Source: Isotricha intestinalis (lineage: Eukaryota > Ciliophora > Litostomatea > Vestibuliferida > Isotrichidae). From it: a DNA stretch of 64,000 nt. The position numbers were made by a program, and so were the translations under genes. The notes below the pieces were generated by a model, which made no database searches, was not told the DNA's origin, and was given only the letters and a program-made list of their open reading frames with translations. Positions 9,637 to 19,676 of this stretch are shown here, piece after piece. The stretch covers positions 1-64,000 of the forward strand of contig JAJJLU010000341.1 in the NCBI GenBank assembly GCA_023807065.1, read 5' to 3'. Position 1 is the stretch's first letter. Every line of letters starts with the position of its first letter.

Positions 9637-10449
9637 ATGGAAGGAAATGTTTATTGTAATAAAGATATTGTTTTGAAATTTGAAAAAGGGAATTTTTCGG
9701 AGTTTGTTGATATTTTAGATAAAAGTTTAAAGGATAAAAATGATAAAGAATTATTTAAAATGTTATTTAATGAAGAAGGTGAAGAACCTTCAATTAAAAA
9801 ATATTATGACAATAATTCAAAAGAAAATTTAGAAAATATGATTCAAAAAAGTTACGAAACTCCAATTATTCAAAAAATAAACAAAAATAATAATGATATA
9901 AAGAAAAATAATATTAATGATCAATTAAATTTTTTTGATAAAAGAAAAAGAAAACTTTCAGAAAGTGATAGAAAATTAATTACATTTAAAAAAAATAATT
10001 TAAATATAACATTTAATCATAATATATCAATAGCAATAATAAATAATAAAATATATGAAAATAAATTACCTGATTTTCAAAATAAAAATATAGAAAAAAT
10101 AGATATTGATGAATTATTTGAAGATGAAAATAAAAATGATAACCCAAAAATCTTAGATATAAATAAAATATATTTAATTAATAATTATTTAAATATTGAT
10201 AGAAAAAATCCTTTATGGTACATTTATCATTTAATTGCAAAAAGTTCTTTTGGTCCATTATCAAGTGAAGAAATAGAAGAAATGTATAAAGCTAATTTAA
10301 TTAATGGATTAACTTTAATTAGATTAATTGATGTATTTTCTATTGATAATGTTGAACCATTTAATTTTATTAAATTAAAAGAAATTGAAAAAAAAAACTT
10401 TATTAAAAAAATAAAAGTTTCTTCTTTTATAAAAGTAAAAAATATTTAA
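9637..10449 (+). CDS. GYF-domain protein
   Basis: 270 residues from the ATG at 9637; a TTG three codons upstream is not a likely start. Residues about 193-245 match a GYF fold: the opening W-x-Y (LWYIYH), then FGPLSSEEIEEMYKANLI, then LTLIRLID, in the position of the GPFSSEEM...GYF...LxVR core. GYF domains bind proline-rich ligands in splicing and translational-control proteins. The bulky aromatic of GYF itself is replaced (NLI), so binding may differ. The rest is Asn/Lys-rich and probably disordered. It diverges from the RCC1 gene with only 53 bases between the two ATGs. Confidence 0.6.
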   Translation: MEGNVYCNKDIVLKFEKGNFSEFVDILDKSLKDKNDKELFKMLFNEEGEEPSIKKYYDNNSKENLENMIQKSYETPIIQKINKNNNDIKKNNINDQLNFFDKRKRKLSESDRKLITFKKNNLNITFNHNISIAIINNKIYENKLPDFQNKNIEKIDIDELFEDENKNDNPKILDINKIYLINNYLNIDRKNPLWYIYHLIAKSSFGPLSSEEIEEMYKANLINGLTLIRLIDVFSIDNVEPFNFIKLKEIEKKNFIKKIKVSSFIKVKNI

Positions 10450-10987
10450 TTAAATGTTTTCACAATTTAATAAAGTATATATAATAATTTCAAATAAATT
10501 TTTAATACATTTGAGATTTTAATTAGTTAAAATAATAAATAAAAATAAGTTTATATATTTTTTAAATTTAATATAAATTGTTAAAAATTTTCATTGATAA
10601 ATATATATATTTAAGTAGATAATTAAAGTAATTATTTAAATAAATGAATTATATGAAAAAATATAAATTCATCGTAATGAAAATTATCTAAATATTAAAA
10701 TTATTATTTTAATTATAAAAAAGAATTGATATTTAAAATAATAAAAATTTTATTTTGAAAAAGGAAAATAAAGATTTAAATTAAATAATCAGGGAATCAA
10801 TAAAAAACATCGATTTTAAAAATAAAATTAAAGAAGTTAAATCACATTATATTATTTTAATTCAATATTTTCAAAATTGAGAATAAAAATTTAATTAAAA
10901 ATAATACATTTTTTATGACTAAAAAACCAAAAAAAAAATAAATATTTTCAGAAATTAAATTAATTATCATTAATTAAAAAACATTTA
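10450..10987. other. intergenic gap, possible weak gene relic
   Basis: 538 bases of A/T-rich spacer upstream of the nucleotidyltransferase gene. A plus-strand frame at 10785-10877 reads 31 codons of coding-like composition (including IIRESIKNIDFKNK) bounded by TAA and TGA. This could be chance in such sequence. No tRNA, repeat or other element is seen. Confidence 0.35.
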
Positions 10988-13900
10988 ATGAATTTACCAA
11001 TTACAAAAATAAAAAACTGTCTAAGATACTATGACGACAAATCAGCATTTGAAAACTATGAAAATATAGCAAAGAAATATTACAAAATATATAATAATTT
11101 AATGAAAAACAAGAAATATGAAGAATTTCAAGGTCATAAATTAAAAGAAGAAATAAAAAAATGGTTTTTTTCTCTTTCCTTAGAAACAAGAATGAAAATA
11201 TCAACAATTGAAAATGAATTTATATGTAAAATATTATATCAAATGTTTAGAATGATATCATGGAATAATACTATGTTTTTTAAAACAAAAAATTTATTTT
11301 CAAATGAAAGAATTAATCAAACTTCAACTTCAACATTAAGTAATTTAAGTAATAACATTTATGATGTTGAAACTGAAGATGGAATAATTTATCCTCCTAA
11401 TAAATCAAGAGTTAATGTTATTAAGGTTACAAAAGAAAAAAAAAATAAAACAATTGAATCACAAACTGTTGTTTTTAACCAGGAAAATTTAGATAATTTT
11501 TCAGATGAAGAATTACTTGATTTTAATATAGGAAATTTTTTTAAATTCAGAAATGAAAAAAGTGAAAGAAATAAAATTCCAATTCAAATATTAAATGATA
11601 TATTATTTTTTTCAGTTCATAGAAAAAATTATCCTGATTGTATAACTTTAAGTCCAAATTTTTTATTAAAAGAAGATTATTTTGAAAATTGTTTTAAAAT
11701 GGCAGATCCACATTACTTTTATAAATTAATTCAACCTTATTATAATAATGAATTAAAAGAATATTCTTATTATCTTCCTTATTGGATTGATAATGATACA
11801 TTTTATTCTCCTATTCAATTCATTTTTTGTTTTTTTGAACAAACTATTTTAATTAAATATCTTCTTAATCATAATCCAAGAAAAAAAAATAATGAAATTA
11901 TTTTCCATTCTTTAATTAATAATGATTATTTAGAAAGATTTTTTAATGATAGAAAAAATGTGATTATGTATTTAAATGAATATTATGATATGGAAAGTAG
12001 AATTAATATATTCAATGAAACTATTAGTATTAAAGATTTATATGATTTAAATATTAATGATAAGAAGAAAAAAAATTATATTCAATTTTGGAGAAGTCAT
12101 CCTAAACATCAATTAAATGATTTTATGCATTTTAAAAATTATAGTAGAGAAATGAAAGAATCTGAAGTAGAAAAAGAAATCAAACAAATAATTTGTAGTA
12201 AAGGAAATATATTCTTTATCGATTATTTAATTTTTCAAAATTTTAATAACCTATGGAAAATACAATATTTTGTTAATTATTCAATTTTTGATAAATTAGT
12301 TAATTTAAATATTGAACAAACTTATTTGGATTTAATATCAGAAGATGATAAAAAAGATAAAAAGAAAGAAAAAGCAAACAAAAATAAAACAAATAATAAA
12401 AAAGTAGATGAAGAATATGAATTTTATATACCTTATTATAATAATACAAATTCTAATGTACATTTAGTGTTAGAAAATAATAAGAAAATAAATAATAAAA
12501 AAAATGAAAAAGAAATATATAAATATATAAAAAATGAAATAATATATAATATAATATCAAAAGCTTTAATAACTCAACCAGATAATTATGTAGATTTTTT
12601 TAATGAAATAGAACAAAATAATAATATTCATATAATTAAAGGCATAAAAGATATTGAAGCAAATAATTCTGAATCAATAAATTTAAAAAAAAATAATTTA
12701 AAAATAAATAAACAAAATTCTGAAAATTTAAATGAAATAAAGAACAAAACAAATGATATAATTGAAAATAAACAAGTTAAAAAAACAAAAAGTCCTAAAA
12801 ATAATATTTCTGTGATTGAAAAAGGAAATGAAAGTTTAGGTATAATTAATATTACAGGAAATGTTGATTTAAATAACAATAATAATTCTAGTTCAGAGAA
12901 AAATAATAATAAAGAAACTAAAATATTTTTCCCTTTAAAACCAAAAAAAAAAGACAAAAAGAAAAAAGAGCAAAACTTTTTTTTATTTGATACAATAAAG
13001 AAAAAAAAGCCTAAAAAAATTGAATATAAAAGAAATAATATATTTACGATAATATCACCAAAAAAAAATGAAAAATTAAATTTTTATGAAAAATTACATA
13101 ACGACATGATAAAATATGATAATAATATATCAGAAATATTAGCAATGGAAAATAATATAAAAGAATATTGTATAAAAGAGATAAAAAATATAATAAAAAA
13201 ATCATTTGTAAAAGAAAATGAATATTCTTTAGATTTATATGGTTCTTTTGCTTCTGATTTAATGATAGAAACTTCAGATATTGATTTAAAAATAAGATTA
13301 AATTCTGAAAACAAAGAAATATTAGAAAAAACTTTTTTCATTGTTTCTAAAACTCTTTCTGAAGAAGAAAAAATAAATAATATTTCCCCTATTTCTACAG
13401 CAAGTGTTCCTATTATTAAATTAAATATTGATCCTAATAATTTTATTAAAGGAAATAATGAATTAGAAAATGAAATGAAAAACTTTATTAATTGTAATGC
13501 TTATAAAAATTATAAATTTGATAAAAGTGAATTAAATAAAATTAAAATTGATATTACTTTTATTTTAAATAATAATGAAAAAAATATTAATGTTTCTAGT
13601 GTTGATTATACTAAAGATAAAATTTATAAAAATCCAGAAATTAAAGTTATTTTAAGAGTTCTTAAAAGATTTTTTCATATGAAAAAAATGAATAATTCTT
13701 TCAACGGAGGATTATCATCACATAATTTATTTTTAATTATTTTAAGTTATATTCAATATTTAAATGTAAATAATCTTAAAAACAATAATTTTTATATTCA
13801 TAACAATTCCAAAGAAGATAATAATAATAATCAAGTTAAAATATCTAATTTAAATTTAGGGAAAATTTTTTTTGATTTTTTAGAATTTTTTGGAAATATT

Positions 13901-14209
13901 TTTAACTTTAAAAATTATATTATTGATGTTAATTCGCCTACTGTTTATAATTTAATTAATGGAGATGGATTTCATGAAAATTCTTCTTTAATGATTCTTG
14001 ATCCTTTAACTGGATTAAATGCTAGTAAAAGTTCTTATAAAATTGATGAAATTCAAACAACTTTTTTTGAAGCTTATGAATTTTTAAGGAAAGAAAAAAT
14101 TGAATTTGAAAAAAATCAACATATTACTAATAATAATAAAGATATTAATAATGAAAATGGAAATGAAAAAATAAATTTAATATATAAAATGTTGTCAAAT
14201 AAGGATTAA
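10988..14209 (+). CDS. TRF4-type non-canonical poly(A) polymerase / terminal nucleotidyltransferase
   Basis: 1073 residues. The catalytic core is C-terminal: the nucleotidyltransferase motif LYGSFASDLMIETSDIDLKI (about residues 750-770) supplies the helical GS turn and the first two metal-binding Asp, and KIDITF (about 853) the third. The central domain follows with FNGGLSSHNLFLIILSYIQ (about 900), and the C-terminal motif is LMILDPLTGLNASKSSYKI (about 1000). This order matches the TRF4/PAPD5/TUTase group, which tails RNAs for decay or processing. The 700-residue N-terminal part is unusual: an unrecognised ordered region (1-400), then a Lys/Asn-rich stretch. All catalytic acids seen are present, so an active enzyme is expected. 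Confidence 0.82.
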   Translation: MNLPITKIKNCLRYYDDKSAFENYENIAKKYYKIYNNLMKNKKYEEFQGHKLKEEIKKWFFSLSLETRMKISTIENEFICKILYQMFRMISWNNTMFFKTKNLFSNERINQTSTSTLSNLSNNIYDVETEDGIIYPPNKSRVNVIKVTKEKKNKTIESQTVVFNQENLDNFSDEELLDFNIGNFFKFRNEKSERNKIPIQILNDILFFSVHRKNYPDCITLSPNFLLKEDYFENCFKMADPHYFYKLIQPYYNNELKEYSYYLPYWIDNDTFYSPIQFIFCFFEQTILIKYLLNHNPRKKNNEIIFHSLINNDYLERFFNDRKNVIMYLNEYYDMESRINIFNETISIKDLYDLNINDKKKKNYIQFWRSHPKHQLNDFMHFKNYSREMKESEVEKEIKQIICSKGNIFFIDYLIFQNFNNLWKIQYFVNYSIFDKLVNLNIEQTYLDLISEDDKKDKKKEKANKNKTNNKKVDEEYEFYIPYYNNTNSNVHLVLENNKKINNKKNEKEIYKYIKNEIIYNIISKALITQPDNYVDFFNEIEQNNNIHIIKGIKDIEANNSESINLKKNNLKINKQNSENLNEIKNKTNDIIENKQVKKTKSPKNNISVIEKGNESLGIINITGNVDLNNNNNSSSEKNNNKETKIFFPLKPKKKDKKKKEQNFFLFDTIKKKKPKKIEYKRNNIFTIISPKKNEKLNFYEKLHNDMIKYDNNISEILAMENNIKEYCIKEIKNIIKKSFVKENEYSLDLYGSFASDLMIETSDIDLKIRLNSENKEILEKTFFIVSKTLSEEEKINNISPISTASVPIIKLNIDPNNFIKGNNELENEMKNFINCNAYKNYKFDKSELNKIKIDITFILNNNEKNINVSSVDYTKDKIYKNPEIKVILRVLKRFFHMKKMNNSFNGGLSSHNLFLIILSYIQYLNVNNLKNNNFYIHNNSKEDNNNNQVKISNLNLGKIFFDFLEFFGNIFNFKNYIIDVNSPTVYNLINGDGFHENSSLMILDPLTGLNASKSSYKIDEIQTTFFEAYEFLRKEKIEFEKNQHITNNNKDINNENGNEKINLIYKMLSNKD

Positions 14210-14433
14210 AAACAGTAATTAAAAAATACTTTTCATATATTTAATAAATAAATAAAACAATTAAAAAATCAAACTAAAAAAAAAAAATTAAAATGGAAGT
14301 TAAAAATAATAATGATAATATTTATCAGAATTATTTTTAAAGATATATGGCAAATATATATTTTTATTTTTTATATTTTAAAAAAAAAGATAATATATTT
14401 TTGAATATAACTTAAAAAAAAAAAAAATAAAAA

Positions 14434-16161
14434 ATGTCCTTAGAAAAAAATCAAAATATGGTTGAAGCAAAAGAAAGACAAACAGAAGAAAAAGAGGAAA
14501 ATGAAAATGAGAAAGAAAAAGAATCATCATCAGAAAATGAGAAATCATCTCCTAAAAAAATATCATTATCAAAGGTATCCCTAAAGCCTTTATCAAGAAA
14601 AGATTTTTCACTAAACATAATAAATAATTGGATAAACATTCAAGCAAAAAATCCTCCATCTCGTCGTTCGAATCATACATCTTTTATTTACAAAGAAAAA
14701 TATTTATATATAATTGGAGGAGCAGATATAACTGAAAGAAAACAAAATGATATTTTTAGAATAAATTTATTATCAAATAATCCAAAATGGAAAAAAATAG
14801 ATTTAGTTGATTCAACATTAGATAAAATTGCTTATCATGCTGGAGTTCTTTATAATAATATTTATTATATTATTGGAGGTCAAAACGATAAAATGAGATC
14901 TTTAAATGTTATTTTAAAATTTAATGTTGATGAAAATAAAATCATTGGTAAAATAGAACCTGATAAAAAAGATTTTCCTTCTTTAGAATCTCATAGTGCA
15001 AATTTATATAAACAACAAATTATTATTTATGGAGGAAATAAAGGAAAATTTTTTAATAAACATGTTTATTCTTTTAATATTGAAACTGAAGAAATTGTGA
15101 ATTTAACTGAATATTTAAATGATAATGTTGATTTAAGTAAAATGCCTCTTCCAAGAGCAGATCATTCTACTGAAATTATTGGAGATAATTTATATGTTTT
15201 TGGAGGATATGGGAGGAAAACAATTACTTTCAATGGATTTTTTAATGATTTATGGTGCTTTAACTTAACTAATAATACTTGGAATCAAATTAAATTTGGA
15301 GATGAAGATAATGAAGAAGAAGAAGAAGAAGAAGAAGACGAAGAAGAAGAAGAAGAAGAAAGAGAGGAAAATGAAAAAAATGAAGAAAATGAAGAAAAAA
15401 AAGAAAAAGAAGAAAAAGAAGAAAAAAAAGAAAAAGAAAAAAAAAATAAAATTGATAAACCTAAAGGAAGAAGTGGTCAAAATATGATAAATGTAAATGG
15501 TAAATTATATATATTTGGTGGTAAATTAGGTGTTATTCAAGAAAGTAATGAATTATGGATTTTAGATCCATCAATTCCAAAATATGAATTAGTACATGAT
15601 ACCTTAATAGAAAAATATACAATAGAAGAAATAAAAACTATTTATAATTCGAGTGAAAAAAAGAAGAAAAAATTTCATTGGTTAACAAAAAGAGAAGTAG
15701 ATGAAAGAACAAATCCACTTCCCTTTGCATTAAAAAAATCAAAAACAAAAAAAAAATTGAAAAAGAATAAAAATGATGGAAACAGAGGAAAATTAAATAA
15801 TTCATTTACAGAATATAAAACAAAATATTCAGATCAAGTATTAAATAGAATAAATGTAAGAACAATGAAACATGGATTAATATATAATTCAATATATGAT
15901 AAATTAATTAAGGCAAATGAAACTTTAAAACAAAATGAAAAAGCCATGATTGATAAAGATAATAATTTTATTATTGGTAATGTTCCTGAACCAAGAGATG
16001 GTCAAAGTTGTAATCTTTTTCAAAATAATAAATTAGTATTTTTTGGAGGTGACAGAAATAAATTTCCTTTTAATGATTTGTACTTCTTTGATATTGAAGG
16101 AAATGTTCTTGTTGATTATGAAAGCATGTATAAAAAAGAAAATCAAGAATTTGATAATTAA
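14434..16161 (+). CDS. kelch-repeat protein with acidic insertion
   Basis: 575 residues. Kelch blades with the paired-Gly and downstream aromatic signature: LYIIGGADITERKQNDIF, YYIIGGQNDKMRSLN, IIIYGGNKGKFFNKHVY, LYVFGGYGRKTITFNGFFNDLW, LYIFGGKLGVIQESNELW and LVFFGGDRNKFPFNDLYFF. Six blades give one propeller of the intracellular KLHDC type. A run of about 45 Glu/Lys residues interrupts the propeller between the fourth and fifth blades, and a Lys-rich stretch precedes the sixth. No BTB or other enzymatic domain is visible, so it is probably an adaptor or scaffold. The first 60 residues are Glu/Ser-rich. Confidence 0.8.
   Translation: MSLEKNQNMVEAKERQTEEKEENENEKEKESSSENEKSSPKKISLSKVSLKPLSRKDFSLNIINNWINIQAKNPPSRRSNHTSFIYKEKYLYIIGGADITERKQNDIFRINLLSNNPKWKKIDLVDSTLDKIAYHAGVLYNNIYYIIGGQNDKMRSLNVILKFNVDENKIIGKIEPDKKDFPSLESHSANLYKQQIIIYGGNKGKFFNKHVYSFNIETEEIVNLTEYLNDNVDLSKMPLPRADHSTEIIGDNLYVFGGYGRKTITFNGFFNDLWCFNLTNNTWNQIKFGDEDNEEEEEEEEDEEEEEEEREENEKNEENEEKKEKEEKEEKKEKEKKNKIDKPKGRSGQNMINVNGKLYIFGGKLGVIQESNELWILDPSIPKYELVHDTLIEKYTIEEIKTIYNSSEKKKKKFHWLTKREVDERTNPLPFALKKSKTKKKLKKNKNDGNRGKLNNSFTEYKTKYSDQVLNRINVRTMKHGLIYNSIYDKLIKANETLKQNEKAMIDKDNNFIIGNVPEPRDGQSCNLFQNNKLVFFGGDRNKFPFNDLYFFDIEGNVLVDYESMYKKENQEFDN
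15311..15447 (+). repeat. low-complexity GAA tract (Glu/Lys)
   Basis: A purine-only stretch of GAA/GAG and AAA codons inside the kelch gene encodes an almost uninterrupted Glu/Lys run. The other strand is a polypyrimidine tract, which produces spurious Phe-rich frames. It probably changes length among alleles. Confidence 0.8.
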
Positions 16162-16421
16162 TTTTTTTGTTTTTTGTTAAATATTTATATTTATTTTTAT
16201 AAAATTTTGGTTTTTTATTATATATTTTTTCATTGATATAATTCAAACATTAATTTTTTATTTGTTTGATAATATTTATATAAAAATTTTATATATATGA
16301 TTTCATATTTAAATAAAATTAAAATATTTATAATATGGATCTCCAAAAAAAATATTAATCAAATTTATATCTTTTTTCAATAATTAAATAATAATAAAAA
16401 ATCATCATTAAAAAAAAATTT

Positions 16422-17525
16422 TTAATTAAATATATTCTTTTTTAAACACTCAATATTAGAAATATTTTCAGGAGCAAGAGTGATTTTAACAATACTTGAT
16501 TTAAATTCATTATTCAAATTACTTCTTGTAGATTGAGGAGATTTACTTAAACAATTATCACTAGTATGTTTATGAATTACAATAGAATTATTTTTTAAAT
16601 TTTTATTATTTTTAAAAGGTGCATTTCCTATATCAGATAAAGTTTTTATATGTCTAATTTTTTGTCCAATTATACTATTATTACATAAACAATTTTTAGA
16701 AGAAGAAGAATTAATGATTTTATTATTCAAAGAAAATTTTTTATTTTTAGTTAAATTCTCATTTGGTGTTGTAATAATTGAGTTATCATTATTATGTATT
16801 TTTTTTACACTTTTTGGACTTTCTCTTAATTTATTATAATCTTTTATAATATTAAGTTTCCTTGAATTTACTTCTGAATTGTTTGTATCTGTTTGAATAC
16901 TTGAATTTTTTTGTACTCTTTTGATATTATTTTCAAAATCATAATAATATCCTATTATACTATTTTTTTTCTTTTTCAAAAAAGGAGAATTTAATTCTTG
17001 ATTTTTATAATTATTTAAATGATTTATATAATTCTTCTGAATCAAATTATTTGAATAATAATTATTGTAATTAGTTTTTTTTTTTAACTTTTCATTTTTT
17101 TCTATGTTATTATCTTTTTTTTTAAAAGTTATTTTTTTACATTCTATTGTAGAAACTTTTGGAGAAAAAGTACTTGTTAAATTTGTTGAATCTAAATCAC
17201 TTTGTAATGTTGCATCTCTTGCGCTAAAATATTGAGATGAATTTGAAAAATTAAAATCTTTACTTGAATTTAAATCTTCTTTCTTTTCTTTTGAATTTTG
17301 AATTTTTTTTAATGATTTTTCTTCTTTGTGAGATAACAACTTTTTTAAACATTTATTTGCTAATTTTTCTAAATTTTTACTTTTAATTTTTAATTCTTTT
17401 AATTTTATATTTTGATTCATAATTATCGATAAATATTTATCTATTATGAAATCTTTTATTTCGTTTTGGATTGATTTCATAATAATTGAATAATAATTTT
17501 TATCGTTTGAATTTACTTTAGACAT
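16422..17525 (-). CDS. unknown Lys/Asn/Ser-rich protein
   Basis: 367 residues, not recognised. The first 90 residues are predicted helical with heptad-like spacing of Leu, Ile and Lys (KLKELKIKSKNLEKLANKCL), suggesting a short coiled coil. The rest is rich in Ser, Asn and Lys with no folded domain, signal peptide or membrane segment. The single long intact frame, the ATG in an A/T-rich leader and the amino-acid composition resemble the other genes, so it is likely a real protein, perhaps a disordered cytoskeletal or regulatory factor. Confidence 0.55.
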   Translation of the reverse strand: MSKVNSNDKNYYSIIMKSIQNEIKDFIIDKYLSIIMNQNIKLKELKIKSKNLEKLANKCLKKLLSHKEEKSLKKIQNSKEKKEDLNSSKDFNFSNSSQYFSARDATLQSDLDSTNLTSTFSPKVSTIECKKITFKKKDNNIEKNEKLKKKTNYNNYYSNNLIQKNYINHLNNYKNQELNSPFLKKKKNSIIGYYYDFENNIKRVQKNSSIQTDTNNSEVNSRKLNIIKDYNKLRESPKSVKKIHNNDNSIITTPNENLTKNKKFSLNNKIINSSSSKNCLCNNSIIGQKIRHIKTLSDIGNAPFKNNKNLKNNSIVIHKHTSDNCLSKSPQSTRSNLNNEFKSSIVKITLAPENISNIECLKKNIFN

Positions 17526-18421
17526 TTAATTTATTTATAAAAAATGTCAGAGGAAATAAATTAATTTTTTGTTTTTTATTCTATATTTATTTTAAAAAAA
17601 CTATTTATGAAAAGACAAATATTATTAAATCAAATAAAAGTTGCTAAATTTTTATCAATGAATAATATAGAATGTAAATACATATTTTTATCTTTCTTAC
17701 CAGTTTAACGCACGCTGAAATTCAAATCTTATAAAATTAGATAATAAAATCGATTTATAAGATAATTATTCTGATATAAGCATTAATGTATCTATTACTG
17801 AAAGACAATCTATAGAAAATATATTTGATTATATTATTGATTTTAATAAATTAAAGTCTATTAAAAATTTTATATCATATGAAAAAAAATTGGGAAAAAA
17901 GGATTTTTAGTTAATTCTCAATCATAGTTAATATAAAAATAAATTTGATATAAATTTGATTTCATAAAAATAAAATCTAAACAATATTAAAATTAATGAT
18001 TTAAGATAAGTAATTTTAATAAGCATCAAAATATATGAATTAAATATTTACTTAATATATAAAATAAAAATATTCTTTTTCTTTAAACTTGAATTAATTC
18101 ATTTTTTATTATTTACAAATAAATGATTTTAAATTTGGTTCCAAATATTAGTCATAATATAAAAGGAAAATATTGAAAAATTATGTTCAAAAAGATCTTT
18201 TATTTGTACAAATTTATTTTTGTAAGACATAAAATTGAAAAAATAAATTCATGACAAAATATTCATTTTTGTGAGTAAATCATGGTTTTTTATGTTTATT
18301 AATATTAATTATTTTATTGAATAAACATTTCAAAAAAAAATTAAAAAATATCTAAATAAATAAATAAAAAATTAAACCAAATTAAAACCTTTTAAACAAA
18401 ATAAATCTTAAAAAATAAAAT
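17526..18421. other. 896-base gap holding a candidate broken or spliced gene
   Basis: The gap separates two genes on the minus strand. Its first half holds the frame described at 17607-17910. The second half (about 17950-18421) is A/T-rich with frequent stops in all frames, and nothing further is identified. Part of it must include the 3' end of the serpin gene. Confidence 0.5.
17607..17910 (+). pseudogene. small spliced gene or decayed gene
   Basis: An ATG at 17607 opens 22 coding-like codons followed by a donor GTAAAT at 17674. A strong acceptor (pyrimidines then CAG) ends at 17703; splicing there (30-nt intron) joins in phase with a downstream frame interrupted by a TGA and a TAA before a 49-codon open stretch (17761-17907). 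Alternatively an acceptor ending at 17761 gives an 88-nt intron, also in phase, and an intact protein of about 71 residues containing SINVSITERQSIENIF. So it is either a real small gene or a pseudogene with two nonsense codons, both one C-to-T change from CGA or CAA. No family is recognised. Confidence 0.35.
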
Positions 18422-19534
18422 TTATTTTAATGGATTTTCAATTTTTGCCATGAAAAGTAATTGAAAATTACTTTTTAGATTTGTATTCCTAATAAAAAAT
18501 AGAAAAGGTTTATTAACATTCATTTCAACTTCATTTAATTTCATAGGGGAACTTCCCAAAGCAGAAGTAGAAGTAACAGCAGCAGCTTCAGTTCCAAGTT
18601 CATCAACATTTAAATAAGTTTTATGCATAATTGAATCAATAAATAAATTTTTAGTATTTGATATTTCAGTAAAATTTGCTAATTTACTTGAAAATGCACT
18701 TGTCATTCCTAATTTTTGCATTACCGTATTTAATTTATTTGAATAATTTAATTTAAATTTTGGTAACTTTAATGTTACCATTGAATTTATTAAATTACCG
18801 AAAATTATATTTAATTTCTTATCTGATAAATTTTTTATATATGTATCTAAATTTACATTTTTCTTTGGTAATATTATTATTGCTGACATTGAATCTTTTT
18901 TATATGGTAAATTTACTGCTTGAACTTCATTATTTTCATAATATGAAAATTTAGTTTTTGTCTTCATCATATCTACAGAAATGCTTTTTGAAGAATTTAT
19001 ATGAAAATAATCTTTTTTTGTTGATGACTTTGTGAAAGGATGTGACCATTGATTTTTAAAGTAAACAGCATTTACAATTAAAAATTGAATATTTGATATA
19101 CTATTTATTATATTTGTTATTTTTTTGTTTGTTTTTTTTGATACCCAATTATTTACTTGATCCACTGAAGTTAATTTATCTATATAAGAATTAAATTTTT
19201 CAGCTTTTGAAGTAAAAGTTTTCTTTGGAGTTGTTTTTGTAAAAATTGCATTTGCAATTTGAAGACTTTCCATTTTTGATGCTGCTTTTATTATTTTTTC
19301 ATTTTCTTTATTTATATTTGTTATATTTGTATTGTTTAAAGCTTTTATTATTTCTGACTTTGTTTTTCCTAATGCTCCGTTTCCTGATAAAGAAATTGCT
19401 TGATATATACTTACTGGAGATAATATTATGTTTAATCCTGATGAGGTTAATATATTTAATTTTTGAAATAGGTTTAATTGGAAAGAACAGTTTGATATGG
19501 ATATTATTAGGGATAGTAAAAACAGTTGTTTCAT
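18422..19534 (-). CDS. secreted serpin (serine or cysteine protease inhibitor)
   Basis: 370 residues, full serpin length. A signal peptide occupies about residues 1-17 (hydrophobic core LFLLSLIISIS before Cys). Shutter and breach motifs are present, including the N-[AS]-VYFK-type stretch NAVYFKNQW. The hinge VDELGTEAAAVTS has the small residues needed for loop insertion, so it should be inhibitory. The C-terminal signature is NKPFLFFIR. Counting from the hinge puts P1-P1' at Ser-Ser; counting back from NKPF puts it about four residues later, near Met-Lys-Leu, so specificity is undecided. It has no ER-retention signal and is probably secreted or kept in granules or phagosomes, guarding against its own or prey/host proteases. 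Confidence 0.88.
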   Translation of the reverse strand: MKQLFLLSLIISISNCSFQLNLFQKLNILTSSGLNIILSPVSIYQAISLSGNGALGKTKSEIIKALNNTNITNINKENEKIIKAASKMESLQIANAIFTKTTPKKTFTSKAEKFNSYIDKLTSVDQVNNWVSKKTNKKITNIINSISNIQFLIVNAVYFKNQWSHPFTKSSTKKDYFHINSSKSISVDMMKTKTKFSYYENNEVQAVNLPYKKDSMSAIIILPKKNVNLDTYIKNLSDKKLNIIFGNLINSMVTLKLPKFKLNYSNKLNTVMQKLGMTSAFSSKLANFTEISNTKNLFIDSIMHKTYLNVDELGTEAAAVTSTSALGSSPMKLNEVEMNVNKPFLFFIRNTNLKSNFQLLFMAKIENPLK

Positions 19535-19676
19535 TTTCTGAAATTATTATAAAAAAAAAACATATTTAATTTTTATAAAAAAAAATCAAAAGTAATATAA
19601 AAAAGAAAAAACAAGGGAAAAATAATATTATAAAAAATAAATTCTTAATCATTTTAAAAAATTTTAATAAAAGAGA

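Noticed and set aside
15265..15487. Phe-rich and Lys-rich frames over the acidic tract
   Set aside because: Both come from the GAA-type low-complexity run in the kelch gene read on the other strand or in another frame.
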